The notes below the pieces were generated by a model. It made no database searches and was not told the origin of the DNA. It was given only the letters and a program-made list of their open reading frames with translations. The position numbers and the translations under genes were made by a program. From NCBI GenBank assembly GCA_040500365.1, contig CP148031.1, positions 1,736,001-1,800,000 on the forward strand: DNA of 64,000 bases, given 5' to 3'. How positions within the stretch are numbered: position 1 is the stretch's first letter; the number at the start of each line of letters is the position of its first letter. Source of the DNA: Dehalobacter alkaniphilus. GTDB lineage: Bacteria > Bacillota > Desulfitobacteriia > Desulfitobacteriales > Syntrophobotulaceae. Positions 46,637 through 55,713 of the stretch are shown piece after piece.

Positions 46637-47158
46637 TTAATGACTCGGTATGCTCTGTCCCTGCATACTCTGACCCTGAATGCTTTGCCCATACTGAGGA
46701 GGCTGCTGGCTTTGGCTTTGCTGGCCCTGCTGGCTGACCATATTTTGACTCTGCTGGCTCATCTGAAATAACTGGCCTTGAGTCTGATCAATAAGTTGAC
46801 CCATCTGTTCCAGTACTTGGTGAGCCTGGATCTGCTGATTAGCCTGTGTCAAAGCGGTCATCGCCGTTTGGATAGCTTGTCGCAGCTGTTGATCTGCCTG
46901 CTGTTTCTGCTGCTGGGTCTGGTTACGGAAGCCCTGAATTTGCTGCTGCAGCTGATTGGCTGCCTGCTGGCTTTGCTGAATGATTTCGTTCTGATTTACT
47001 GTACTACCCTGAGAAGAAAAGTTACTGAATGATACTTGTTTCAACTGATTCATGGTGTTTTCCATTGCGGATAACTGGCTTCTTAGATCGCCGATTTCCT
47101 CACTAACTTCCATGTCTTTTTTGGCAGAAGCTAAGATGGTCTTGTTTTTTTCATCCAT
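46637..47158 (-). CDS. Gln-rich coiled-coil hypothetical protein
   Basis: 173-residue protein of unknown function. Residues 1-45 are charged and helical; from about 60 to 150 the sequence is dominated by Gln (for example NQLQQQIQGFRNQTQQQKQQ); the tail repeats GQS(I/M)QGQS. No signal peptide. Composition suggests a self-associating coiled coil; similar Gln-rich small proteins occur among clostridial spore-coat components, but nothing here proves that. Strong GGAGGT site. Monocistronic with its own terminator. Confidence 0.65.
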   Translation of the reverse strand: MDEKNKTILASAKKDMEVSEEIGDLRSQLSAMENTMNQLKQVSFSNFSSQGSTVNQNEIIQQSQQAANQLQQQIQGFRNQTQQQKQQADQQLRQAIQTAMTALTQANQQIQAHQVLEQMGQLIDQTQGQLFQMSQQSQNMVSQQGQQSQSQQPPQYGQSIQGQSMQGQSIPSH

Positions 47159-47320
47159 TTTATCTTTACCTCCATAAGCAATTATGACCTAACTTATTTT
47201 TGTCAAATAACAAAAATATTATTAAGTTAAATTTTTCTGTAAAAATTTTTCGGCAAAATAATACCGATCATTAGTGCTTATGGACAATAATTACTTTGAA
47301 TACGTTTACGTTGATCTGCT

Positions 47321-49078
47321 TTACTTCGGCTGACGTTCTTGTGTATCGATTCCCTCAAACTGCATGTTGTAATACCGGGCATAGATCCCGTCAAGATTAA
47401 TCAACTGGCGGTGAGTGCCTCTTTCTTGAATGCCCTCATCTGTAATGACAATAATTTCGTCAGCATTTTTAATGGTACTCAGACGATGGGCAATAATAAT
47501 CGTCGTCCGGTTATGCGATAGCTTGGACAGAGACTCCTGAATATAGCGTTCACTTTCGTTATCCAGTGCCGAAGTCGCTTCATCCAGGATTAATATCGGC
47601 GGGTTCTTCAAAAATACCCTTGCTATCGACAGTCGTTGTTTTTGTCCTCCCGAAAGCCGGACGCCCCGTTCACCGACGAACGTGTCATAACCGAGTCCCA
47701 AAGACATGATGAATTCATGAATGTTGGCACTGCGGGCAGCCTCGATGATTTCCTGGTCGGAGGCATTCGCTTTGCCGTAGGCAATGTTCTCCTTAATCGT
47801 ACCGCTGAACATATAGACATCCTGCTGCACAATCCCAATTGTATTTCTTAAGGATTCCAGCGTGATATCCCGGATATCGTTACCGTCAATCGTAATGGTT
47901 CCTTCGGTAACGTCATAAAAACGGGGGAGCAGGGAGCACAGTGTTGTTTTTCCGCCGCCAGAGGGACCGACCAGAGCAACTTTCCTTCCGGTAGGAATTC
48001 GGATGCTGACATTCTGGAGGACATCATCATCGAGGTTGTATCGGAAAGAAACATTGGAAAATTCTATTTCACCTTTGACATTTTCCAGAGGCAGGGCGTT
48101 TGGTTTTTCAATAATATCAGGTTTTGTCTCCATAATTTCCTCAAAGCGTTTAAACCCGGCAAAACCCTTTTGAAACTGTTCGGTAAAATTAACCAGTACT
48201 TCCAGGGGCTGAACAAAGATATTGATGTAAAGCAGGTAAATGACAAGTTCCGTAAGTGTTAGTGATCCACCGGCAATGGACAAGCCGCCGGAGACAATGA
48301 CAACTATATAAAGCAGCCCAGAAAAGAAGGAATTCCAGGCAAAATAACCTCCCATCATTTTATAGCTGCCGGCTTTGGATGCCAGAAAGTCCTGATTGCT
48401 TTTCCGGAATTTCATTTTTTCTGCTTCTTCGTTGGCAAAGGACTTGACCACCCGGATTCCGGCCAGACTATCTTGAAGGCTTGCGTTGACTTTGGCAATT
48501 TTGACCCGATTATCGAGGAAGACCGCTTTCATCTTGAGATTACGCTGAATACTGAAAATCACCATGATCGCCGTGACAGCGAGCAGGATAAGAGTCATCG
48601 GCACATTCAGCAGCATCAGCAAAACAAATGACCCAATAATTTTCAGGAAGGAAATAAAGATATTCTCCGGTCCGTGATGAGCCAGTTCGGAAATGTCAAA
48701 AAGGTCATTGACGAGTCTGGACATCAGCTCACCGGTATTGTTCTGGTCGTAGTAAGAGAAAGACAGACGCTGATAGTGCGTGAATAAATCTCTGCGCATG
48801 TCGGCTTCCATCCGGGCTCCCATGATATGGCCCCAGCAAGTGATAAAATACTGGCAAAAGTAGCGGATTATGTAGAGTGTCAGCAATGCTGCGCCGAAAA
48901 AGCCGATGCTGTGCAGGATCACTTCTCTGCCTTGAGTAAAAACGTTTTTGCTTAAGTGATTTAGGATTTGAGGGAAGGACAGATCGACGACGGAGACAAT
49001 CACTGCACAAAGCATATCCGTATAAAACAACAGGCGGTAAGGCTTATAATAACGAACAAAACGATTCAGGATATTCAT
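47321..49078 (-). CDS. ABC exporter half-transporter (MsbA/LmrA type)
   Basis: 585-residue fused permease-ATPase. Six membrane helices in residues 1-310, with the intracellular coupling loop LSFSYYDQNNTGELMSRLVND; ATPase domain with Walker A GPSGGGKTT, Q-loop VQQDVYMFSGT, signature LSGGQKQRLSIAR, Walker B PILILDEATSALD and H-loop IAHRLST. A homodimer is expected. Substrate unknown. The ribosome site is weak. A hairpin lies in its upstream region at 49097-49126. Confidence 0.9.
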   Translation of the reverse strand: MNILNRFVRYYKPYRLLFYTDMLCAVIVSVVDLSFPQILNHLSKNVFTQGREVILHSIGFFGAALLTLYIIRYFCQYFITCWGHIMGARMEADMRRDLFTHYQRLSFSYYDQNNTGELMSRLVNDLFDISELAHHGPENIFISFLKIIGSFVLLMLLNVPMTLILLAVTAIMVIFSIQRNLKMKAVFLDNRVKIAKVNASLQDSLAGIRVVKSFANEEAEKMKFRKSNQDFLASKAGSYKMMGGYFAWNSFFSGLLYIVVIVSGGLSIAGGSLTLTELVIYLLYINIFVQPLEVLVNFTEQFQKGFAGFKRFEEIMETKPDIIEKPNALPLENVKGEIEFSNVSFRYNLDDDVLQNVSIRIPTGRKVALVGPSGGGKTTLCSLLPRFYDVTEGTITIDGNDIRDITLESLRNTIGIVQQDVYMFSGTIKENIAYGKANASDQEIIEAARSANIHEFIMSLGLGYDTFVGERGVRLSGGQKQRLSIARVFLKNPPILILDEATSALDNESERYIQESLSKLSHNRTTIIIAHRLSTIKNADEIIVITDEGIQERGTHRQLINLDGIYARYYNMQFEGIDTQERQPK

Positions 49079-49096
49079 GCTGCAGAGCCACGCTTT

Positions 49097-49126
49097 CTAA
49101 AAATAAAGCCTGCAAACACTTGCAGG
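49097..49126 (-). terminator. Hairpin between DUF456 and ABC exporter genes
   Basis: CCTGCAA (49109-49115) pairs with TTGCAGG (49120-49126); on the minus strand it is followed by CTTTATTTTTAG. It ends the DUF456 transcript or acts as an attenuator ahead of the exporter gene. Confidence 0.65.
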
Positions 49127-49280
49127 AATCTTAACTCTTTTCTCGGAACAGTATAGCATATTTCATTAAAAAGAAAAAATCAGGCGGATAAATTCCATTC
49201 TGCGGAAACAATGAAATTAATATTTCTGTCAGAAAATCAAAGGGGAAATGTGCTTTCTATAGAATATTTATGCAAAGTCA

Positions 49281-49760
49281 TTAATAGATGCGCACGAAAA
49301 AATAGACAATCATAATGATTTCGGCACCGATCTTGACAGCAGTACCGCCAAGGACACCGAGCAGTGTACCTAAACCAATTTGGATTGTCTTCTTTAATTC
49401 CGTACCACGGATCAGTTCGGCTGCAATCGCCCCCAAAAACGGACCGAGAATAATACCAAGCGGTCCAAGAACGATCAAACCCAGAATGGTGCCGATCACT
49501 GCGCCCCAGGCTGCCTGCTTGCTTCCGCCGAAGCGTTTCGTTCCGATAGCCGAGGCAAAATAATCCACAAAGAACAGCAGGATTACGACCAGGGCCTGCA
49601 GGATGAAAAAGTAGGCATTTAATGTTGCGAAGCCTGTCATGAAGCCATAGGCCAGCATGCCTGCATAGATCAAAATGACGCCGGGCAAAACGGGAAGAAC
49701 AGTTCCAACAATACCCGCAATAAAGAGAACAACCGCAATGATTAAAGCAATCATATCCAT
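49281..49760 (-). CDS. DUF456 family membrane protein
   Basis: 159-residue very hydrophobic protein with about five membrane segments and Gly-rich motifs GTVLPVLPGVILIYAGM and GPLGIILGPFLGAIAAE, the DUF456 pattern. The GTR(Y/F)GGSKQAAWGA loop is also typical (here GTKRFGGSKQAAWGA). Function unknown. The minus-strand ATG has GGAGGG upstream. Confidence 0.85.
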   Translation of the reverse strand: MDMIALIIAVVLFIAGIVGTVLPVLPGVILIYAGMLAYGFMTGFATLNAYFFILQALVVILLFFVDYFASAIGTKRFGGSKQAAWGAVIGTILGLIVLGPLGIILGPFLGAIAAELIRGTELKKTIQIGLGTLLGVLGGTAVKIGAEIIMIVYFFVRIY

Positions 49761-49912
49761 TCTTTCTTCCCTCCATTTTCAGATAGGATCATTCATATGT
49801 TCTATGATAATAACCAATGATAATAACCAATGAATTTGCTGCTTACCCGTATAAATATACTGGATTGGAAAGAAAAATTCAATTTTTCAGAACAAACAGC
49901 TCGGAGGTTATC

Positions 49913-50098
49913 ATGCAAAAAACCAGACTTGTACGGACGAATCTAATGGTAGGAAGAATTCTATCCGGAGCACCAAAAGGACCTGTAAGCCGATGGGGAC
50001 GTTTGATCAATTGGACCTATACGCTGGCTAAAGCCTTAAGTAGAAGGAAGATCAATCAAATCTCGATGGGTGAGGCCTTGCAGAGCGCAAGAGATTAG
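49913..50098 (+). CDS. Small basic hypothetical protein
   Basis: 61 residues, strongly basic (VRTNLMVGRILSGAPKGP, KALSRRKINQ), no membrane helix, no recognised family. The ATG at 49913 has a strong CGGAGG at ideal spacing, which is the main support for it being real; a longer frame starting at 49817 has no such site. Isolated between divergent DUF456 and the NlpC/P60 gene. Confidence 0.5.
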   Translation: MQKTRLVRTNLMVGRILSGAPKGPVSRWGRLINWTYTLAKALSRRKINQISMGEALQSARD

Positions 50099-50111
50099 GA
50101 AGAAATTTGCA

Positions 50112-50147
50112 ATAAAAATGATGCTAAAAGTTAACTATTAGCATCAT
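50112..50147 (-). terminator. Terminator of the NlpC/P60 gene
   Basis: ATGATGCTAA (50118-50127) pairs with TTAGCATCAT (50138-50147); on the minus strand it runs into TTTTTATTGC. It may also stop the small plus-strand gene. Confidence 0.8.
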
Positions 50148-50177
50148 CCCATTCGTTTTGATAACTCTTGCCAGTTG

Positions 50178-51374
50178 TTAATATCTGCGGGCACCAAGAT
50201 AACTGGACGAATGCGCGCTTAGATTGGATATGACAACGCCGGTTGAATAATTAAAGGCGTGCACATATTGTCCTCCGCCAATATAAATACCGACGTGTGA
50301 GGCGCCCCGGGCATAGGTCGAGAAAAAGACAAGGTCTCCCGGCTGCAGCTCATCCCTGCCAACCGGGGAACCGGAAGCATACTGCGCGAAAGAGGAATGG
50401 GGAAGGGAGACACCGGCCGCAGCGTATACATAGCGGGTAAATCCGGAACAGTCAAACCCGCCGGGGCTTATTCCGCCATAAACATACGGGCATCCGACAT
50501 AGCCCAGTGCATAATCGACGACATTCGAACAGCTGTTGGATCTGGAAGCAACCAGGATTGGTTTGGCAGTCGGGCCTTCGGCAATCACTTCAGTCACAGC
50601 GTCCTGGAGAATCGTTTCCTTGACAACTTGCTTTTCCGAATACTTGCCGTTACTCTGGACATAAGAATAGGTTACGGACTTCGATCCGTCACTGCCTGCC
50701 GTAATCACTTCTTTTTTGCCAAAGCCGAGCTTATAATCCTTCTTCGTGATGATATCATATTGGATTTTCTGGGTTTCCGTATATTTTCCCTGACAGATGA
50801 CCGTAAGGGAGTTATGGTTAATCAGAGATTTCAAAACTTGTTCAGGTGACTGAATTTGAGAAAGCCCGGCGGTTGTTTTGGAGGATGTGACGTCTTCGGC
50901 GATCTTAACGGAAGTCACGACATTATCTTTCGTGGGTTTCACGTAATAAGCCTGAAATTCTTTTAAGACCTGATCAATATCTTCCGCATCCGGCAAAACG
51001 GCAATCACAGTACCATTGATGGCAAACTGATAGGCATCGTAGGGTTGATTAATCTTTTCTTCAACATTGTTTGGCCGCAGCGCAGAACGAAGATAATTGG
51101 CATTGCTGATGGTGATATTGGTATAGGCCATCTCGTAAGGTTTTTCTTTGGCTGCAGACGCCATAAGTGTATCTGCGGTATTTTGGTTAAAGACGAGTCC
51201 AAGTTGTTTTCCGTTGACAGAGACAGCGATGGCATTCATTGGGGCGGCAAGGTAACAGGCAAACGACCCGATTAATATCATAGTAATAAATAAACCACCG
51301 AGAAGGCGCGGTGATTTCCATGATATTTTTTTAAGGCAGGTCAAGGTAACGCGAATGATCTGCTTAAAATGCAT
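50178..51374 (-). CDS. Exported NlpC/P60 peptidoglycan hydrolase with G5-like domain
   Basis: 398-residue cell-wall endopeptidase. An N-terminal signal/anchor helix (about residues 24-48) is followed by a long extracellular region, a G5-like domain (about 215-275, SEKQVVKETILQDAVTEV) and a C-terminal NlpC/P60 domain with the catalytic Cys in GGFDCSGFTRYVY, His in ASHVGIYIG and the third polar residue in QYVHAFNY. Cuts gamma-D-Glu-diaminoacid stem peptides in related enzymes. The ATG at 51374 has AAAGGTGA upstream. Controlled by a c-di-AMP riboswitch, as in other bacteria with this pairing. Confidence 0.92.
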   Translation of the reverse strand: MHFKQIIRVTLTCLKKISWKSPRLLGGLFITMILIGSFACYLAAPMNAIAVSVNGKQLGLVFNQNTADTLMASAAKEKPYEMAYTNITISNANYLRSALRPNNVEEKINQPYDAYQFAINGTVIAVLPDAEDIDQVLKEFQAYYVKPTKDNVVTSVKIAEDVTSSKTTAGLSQIQSPEQVLKSLINHNSLTVICQGKYTETQKIQYDIITKKDYKLGFGKKEVITAGSDGSKSVTYSYVQSNGKYSEKQVVKETILQDAVTEVIAEGPTAKPILVASRSNSCSNVVDYALGYVGCPYVYGGISPGGFDCSGFTRYVYAAAGVSLPHSSFAQYASGSPVGRDELQPGDLVFFSTYARGASHVGIYIGGGQYVHAFNYSTGVVISNLSAHSSSYLGARRY

Positions 51375-51390
51375 CAAATTTTCACCTTTC

Positions 51391-51510
51391 TTAGCTTACG
51401 AGGTTAGTTGACGGATTCGGACCAAAGGTATAGGCCCTACGCAAAATGCGATTCACCCCAGAAAAAGAAGTTCCCCCGCTCCAGGCTGTCCTGGATTCAG
51501 CTCTTCATTT
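51391..51510 (-). promoter_or_regulatory. Cyclic-di-AMP riboswitch (ydaO/yuaA leader)
   Basis: Read on the minus strand the leader shows the conserved ydaO blocks: GAGCTGAATCCAGG, GAGCGGGGGAAC, TGGGGTGAATC, TAGGG, CCGAATCCGTCA and GCTAACCTCGTAAGC. A TATAAT -10 box lies at 51518-51523 just upstream. No terminator lies between aptamer and gene; the ribosome site AAAGGTGA follows the last stem within about 10 bases, suggesting translational control. c-di-AMP would switch the hydrolase off. Confidence 0.9.
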
Positions 51511-51617
51511 AGTTTATATTATAATACACAATTTTATTGTAATTCGACACATAATTAAAATATCCTGCCTTGGAACGAAAATTTATAACGCGGTGCAAAG
51601 CTACAACACCCAAGATA

Positions 51618-51656
51618 TATAAAGGAAGGACGCCTCAATTTGTATTTGAGACGCCC
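51618..51656 (-). terminator. Terminator of trpB2
   Basis: 11-bp stem (51628-51638 with 51646-51656, two G-U pairs), followed on the minus strand by TTCCTTTATAT. Confidence 0.75.
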
Positions 51657-51714
51657 TTCATAGGCTGTGTTTAGATACATTCCCTTATCACGAAGTCTGT
51701 TAGGAATGCTGATT

Positions 51715-53085
51715 CTACAGATCCACTTTTGGCAGCGTTGCAAAGCCTTTTTCCAGATCAGCATCGGTCGGAATATAGTCTGTCATTGTGCCGGCATTAT
51801 AGCTCATATAAGCAGCCATATCAAAATATCCGGTGCCAGTCAGGCCAAACAGGATGGTCTTCTTTTGACCGGTTTCTTTACACTTGAGCGCTTCATCCAT
51901 TGCAACCCGCAAAGCATGTGCGGATTCTGGAGCAGGCAGGATGCCTTCACAGCGCGCAAAGGCTGTAGCTGCTTCAAATACCTTGGACTGTTCAACTGCC
52001 CGGGCTGTCATATAGCCGTCATTGTACAGTTTGGAAACGATTCCGCTCATACCGTGATACCTGAGGCCTCCGGCGTGATTCGGAGAGGGAATGAACCCTG
52101 ATCCGAGCGTATACATTTTGATCAGGGGTGTCGTTTTTCCTGTATCCCCAAAATCAAACGCATATTTGCCGCGGGTCAGAGAAGGGCAGGAGGCAGGTTC
52201 AACACCAATAAACTCGATATTGTTTTTGCCGCGGATCTTGTCACCCATGAAAGGTGCAACCAGACCGCCAAAGTTCGACCCGCCGCCGATACAGCCAATA
52301 ATCATTTCAGGCTCAATGCCGTATTTGTCACAGGCAAGCTTGGTTTCTTCGCCGATCACGGACTGGTGCAGCAGGACATGGTCGAGTACGCTGCCAAGTA
52401 CATAACGACAGTTTTCGGTTTTGACAGATGTTTCAATCGCTTCCGAAATCGCACAGCCAAGAGAACCGCCTGTGCCGGGGTTTTCAGCCAAAATCTTCCG
52501 GCCAATTTCCGTCGTGTCGGAAGGAGATGGAATGACTTTTCCGCCATAGGTTTCAATGACAGCTTTCCGGTAAGGCTTCTGTTCTGCAGATACCTTCACC
52601 ATATAGACCGTTAATGGAATATTATAAAACGCACAGGCCATCGATAAGGCCGTACCCCATTGTCCGGCACCGGTTTCCGTTGTCAGTGAAGAAAGCCCCT
52701 GTTTTTTGGCGTAATAAACCTGGGCAGCTGCAGAGTTTAATTTGTGGGAACCTGAAGTATTCGTGCCTTCAAATTTAAAATAGATCTCTGCAGGTGTATC
52801 CAGCAGCTTTTCAAGATTATAGGCTCTCACGAGCGGGGAAGGACGGTACATCCTGTAGTATTCGCGAACTTCCTCAGGAATTTCAATATATTCGTCCGTG
52901 TTGTTCAGTTCCTGTTCAATCAGTTCATCACAGAAGATCGGCCGCAGATCATCTGCGGTGCAAGGCTTCATGGTGCCCGGATGGATAAAGGGCGGCGGGA
53001 GCTCTTTCATAACAGCTTTTACATTATACCAGTACTTGGGCATCTCTTCTTCAGGTAAATAGATTTTGTAAGGTATGCTTGTCAT
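51715..53085 (-). CDS. trpB: Tryptophan synthase beta-like enzyme, TrpB2 class
   Basis: 456-residue PLP enzyme condensing indole with serine. It belongs to the longer TrpB2 class: N-terminal extension ending in PLPPPFIHPGTMKPC-like sequence, the RPSPLVRAYNLEKLL motif, PLP Lys near residue 115 in GSHKLNSA, the ETGAGQWG loop and the phosphate-binding GCIGGGSNFGG. TrpB2 lacks the residues TrpB1 uses to bind TrpA and often works alone. The second ATG (53085) has AGGA at proper spacing and is preferred to the one at 53094. No other trp genes are near, but a Trp T-box precedes it. Confidence 0.9.
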   Translation of the reverse strand: MTSIPYKIYLPEEEMPKYWYNVKAVMKELPPPFIHPGTMKPCTADDLRPIFCDELIEQELNNTDEYIEIPEEVREYYRMYRPSPLVRAYNLEKLLDTPAEIYFKFEGTNTSGSHKLNSAAAQVYYAKKQGLSSLTTETGAGQWGTALSMACAFYNIPLTVYMVKVSAEQKPYRKAVIETYGGKVIPSPSDTTEIGRKILAENPGTGGSLGCAISEAIETSVKTENCRYVLGSVLDHVLLHQSVIGEETKLACDKYGIEPEMIIGCIGGGSNFGGLVAPFMGDKIRGKNNIEFIGVEPASCPSLTRGKYAFDFGDTGKTTPLIKMYTLGSGFIPSPNHAGGLRYHGMSGIVSKLYNDGYMTARAVEQSKVFEAATAFARCEGILPAPESAHALRVAMDEALKCKETGQKKTILFGLTGTGYFDMAAYMSYNAGTMTDYIPTDADLEKGFATLPKVDL

Positions 53086-53156
53086 GGTCTTCATTCCTTT
53101 CCAAATTATTAATAACTATCTTTTAATTAATCTTCGATGAATAAACGAAAATCTAT

Positions 53157-53194
53157 TAAAAAAAAGCCTTTATCCAAACTATCGGACAAAGACT
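53157..53194 (-). terminator. T-box terminator stem
   Basis: AGCCTTTATCC (53165-53175) pairs with GGACAAAGACT (53184-53194); on the minus strand it ends in eight T residues. Confidence 0.9.
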
Positions 53195-53440
53195 TTGATC
53201 TCTGCGGTACCACCCAACTTGCGTTTACACGCCGCTTAAAACGTATGACGGACATACGCTCCATTCATAACGGGCGGAGTTCCCGGCCTGCATACGCTTA
53301 CATCAATCATTCTTTGTAATCTCTGCACGGCCCTCATGAGTCCATTCACATCAGTGCTGTTACCGCTTTTCCACCGACTGCGGCTCTCTTGAAACAGCAA
53401 ACATCATGTTACTACTCTCATTCTGCGGTTTAACAGTATC
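53157..53440 (-). promoter_or_regulatory. T-box riboswitch with UGG (Trp) specifier
   Basis: On the minus strand: Stem I begins with GAGAGTAGTAACATGATG; the specifier region reads GTGAATGGACTC, with TGG (complement of 53342-53344) in the usual GAA-NNN-A context; the T-box TGGGTGGTACCGCAGAGATC lies at about 53197-53217. It ends with the terminator stem at 53165-53194. Uncharged tRNA-Trp should allow readthrough into trpB. This fills the nearly 500-bp gap upstream of trpB. Confidence 0.92.
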
Positions 53441-53453
53441 AAATATTGTTTAA

Positions 53454-53482
53454 ATCTTAGCTTGAAATTAGTTTTTTGTCAA
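53454..53482 (-). promoter_or_regulatory. Promoter of the trpB T-box transcript
   Basis: On the minus strand TTGACA (53482-53477), a 17-bp spacer and TAAGAT (53459-53454), ending about 15 bp before Stem I. Confidence 0.8.
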
Positions 53483-53590
53483 GAGAATGTAAGAACCCCA
53501 AAGTCAGGGAATTGTACCATTTTGAAAAAACGCAAAGTATGGTAAACTCTAGAGAAGTACGCGATACATTCTCTAACGGAGGAACTGTCA

Positions 53591-54775
53591 ATGACACTTA
53601 TGATAAACGAACTTGACCGGAGACGGAATCACTTGTGCGGCCTCATGGATCAGACCTTTCCTGAATGGGATGCTATCCTTATACTTGGTAAAGTGAATCA
53701 GTATTATTTTACAGGAACAATGCAGGACGGCATGCTTGTAATTCAAAAAGACCGGACCCGGCACTATTTTGTGCGCCGAAGTTATGAGCGCGCCAAAGCT
53801 GAATCGCCCCTGACAACGATCTATCCGATGGAAAGTTACCGTGATGCGGCCGGGATTATCGGATCTGAGCTAGGCAATACATATCTCGAGACAGAAATGG
53901 TGCCGATTGCCATGCTGCAGCGGCTGAAGAAATACTTCACGATGACAGACATCCATTCAGTGGACAAGCTGGTGCTGTCGGTCAGATCGGTCAAATCGCC
54001 CTATGAGCTCGAATGGATGGAACAAGCAGGGAAAAACCATTGCCGACTGCTGTATGAACTTGTTCCACAAATGCTCAGGGAGGGTATGAGCGAGGCTGAT
54101 TTTGTAGCGGAACTTTTTACCGCCATGATCAAGATTGGACATCATGGGGTCAGCCGTTTTTCAATGTTTCAGACGGAAATGGTTGCCGGACAGATCGGTT
54201 TTGGCGAAAGTTCTCTTTATCCGACCAGTTTTGACGGTCCCGGTGGGGCATATGGCATGTGTCCTGCCGTTCCTTTGTTAGGCAGCCGGGAAAGAAAGCT
54301 GAAGAAGGGGGATTTGGTTTTTGTCGATATCGGTTTTGGCTGCAATGGCTATCATTCTGATAAAACCCAGGTCTATATTTTTGGAACCAAGCCTGATGCC
54401 GATGTCGTGAAGGCTCATCGTTCCTGTCTGGAAGTTGAACAACGTCTGGCCGCGAAGCTGATTCCAGGGGCGATACCCTCAGAAATCTATCAATCTGTCA
54501 TGGGCACACTCAGTGAAGACTTCAGGAGGAATTTTATGGGATATGGAGAACGACAAGTCAAGTTTCTTGGTCACGGCATTGGACTTCATGTCGATGAGCT
54601 GCCTGTTATTACGAATGGTTATAATGCGGAGCTCACAGCGAATATGGTCGTCGCGCTCGAACCGAAAAAGGGTCTGCCCAACATTGGCATGGTAGGCGTG
54701 GAAGACACCTATGTGGTGAGCGCTGCCGGCGGCAGATGTCTTACGGGCGGAGGAACGGATATTATCGAGGTATAA
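53591..54775 (+). CDS. M24 family metallopeptidase (Xaa-Pro peptidase-like)
   Basis: 394-residue creatinase-fold protein with a small N-terminal domain (1-140) and a pita-bread catalytic domain. The five metal ligands are visible: Asp in VDIGFG, Asp in GYHSDKTQ, His in LGHGIGLHVDELP, Glu in VVALEPKK and Glu in GVEDTYVV. This fits an aminopeptidase P/prolidase-like enzyme, though M24 also includes non-peptidase members. GGAGG precedes the ATG. Divergent from the trpB T-box. Confidence 0.88.
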   Translation: MTLMINELDRRRNHLCGLMDQTFPEWDAILILGKVNQYYFTGTMQDGMLVIQKDRTRHYFVRRSYERAKAESPLTTIYPMESYRDAAGIIGSELGNTYLETEMVPIAMLQRLKKYFTMTDIHSVDKLVLSVRSVKSPYELEWMEQAGKNHCRLLYELVPQMLREGMSEADFVAELFTAMIKIGHHGVSRFSMFQTEMVAGQIGFGESSLYPTSFDGPGGAYGMCPAVPLLGSRERKLKKGDLVFVDIGFGCNGYHSDKTQVYIFGTKPDADVVKAHRSCLEVEQRLAAKLIPGAIPSEIYQSVMGTLSEDFRRNFMGYGERQVKFLGHGIGLHVDELPVITNGYNAELTANMVVALEPKKGLPNIGMVGVEDTYVVSAAGGRCLTGGGTDIIEV

Positions 54776-54926
54776 GACTATCAAAGCATAGGATAGTATT
54801 TAAGAAGCTAGCTATAGTATTAGGTATTTTTCAACGGCGCAAATATCGTTATGGACGGCAAAATGGCCGGAAAGATGACTTATGTGTAAAAGGCTTATCT
54901 ATAAATAAGAAGCAAGGATGTAAAAT

Positions 54927-55553
54927 ATGGAGAAATTACTTCAGGGCCTTATTCAATTTAAAGAAACGGATTTCCAGCAGCACAGGCAGCTTTTTGAGGA
55001 ACTAGGGAATTCCCAAAGCCCGCACACTTTATTCATCGGCTGCTCGGATTCAAGACTGGTCCCCAATTTAATCACTGGGACATTGCCCGGAGAGTTGTTT
55101 GTCATCCGGAATATTGCCAATATCGTACCGCCTTACCGCAATACAGAGGAATACCTGGCCACTACTTCTGCAATTGAATATGCCATCAATATCCTTGGCG
55201 TTCAGCATATCGTCGTCTGCGGCCATTCCAATTGCGGAGGGTGTAAATCACTGTATGCCTCGGAGAAAGAAATGGAATCCATTCCGCATACCCGGAAATG
55301 GCTGGAGTTGGCTGGACCGGTTAAGGATAAAATAACAGCAATGGATATCCCGGAACAAGATATGGCAAAAAGGGAATGGATGACTGAACAAATCAACATT
55401 GTTGAGCAGCTCAAACATTTGTTAACTTATCCGTTTATCAGGGAAAAAGTCCTGAATCAGACGCTGACCATGGAAGGCTGGTACTACATCATTGAAACTG
55501 GTGAGGTCTTTCGTTATAATCGGCAAAACAGCGAATTTGAACTTGTGAATTAA
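54927..55553 (+). CDS. Beta-class carbonic anhydrase
   Basis: 208-residue zinc enzyme interconverting carbon dioxide and bicarbonate. Zinc ligands are Cys39 in GCSDSRLVP, His100 and Cys103 in CGHSNCGGCKSL; Asp41 and Arg43 complete the catalytic dyad. FVIRNIANIVPP and the C-terminal GWYYIIETGEV are typical. No signal peptide, so cytoplasmic. AAGGATG precedes the ATG. Own terminator downstream. Confidence 0.93.
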   Translation: MEKLLQGLIQFKETDFQQHRQLFEELGNSQSPHTLFIGCSDSRLVPNLITGTLPGELFVIRNIANIVPPYRNTEEYLATTSAIEYAINILGVQHIVVCGHSNCGGCKSLYASEKEMESIPHTRKWLELAGPVKDKITAMDIPEQDMAKREWMTEQINIVEQLKHLLTYPFIREKVLNQTLTMEGWYYIIETGEVFRYNRQNSEFELVN

Positions 55554-55582
55554 CTGCAAATCAAGTATTAGATGACGGTTTG

Positions 55583-55622
55583 ATCCAGGAGTCAACGCTC
55601 GTATGATTTCCTGGATTTTTGG
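55583..55622 (+). terminator. Terminator after the carbonic anhydrase gene
   Basis: ATCCAGGA (55583-55590) pairs with TCCTGGAT (55609-55616), followed by TTTTTGG. Confidence 0.82.
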
Positions 55623-55713
55623 TATAAAAATGACCGATGGTAGTACAATCTTTTAAATAAAGATATAATAGGAAATACTAAGATCTGATATATGAAATAA
55701 AGAGGGAATTTAG

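Noticed and set aside
49237..49776. 179-residue minus-strand frame overlapping DUF456
   Set aside because: Same strand, different frame from the clear DUF456 gene; Cys/Trp/Arg-rich nonsense composition.
53137..53319. 60-residue plus-strand frame upstream of trpB
   Set aside because: It lies antisense within the T-box leader, has no ribosome site and no family likeness.
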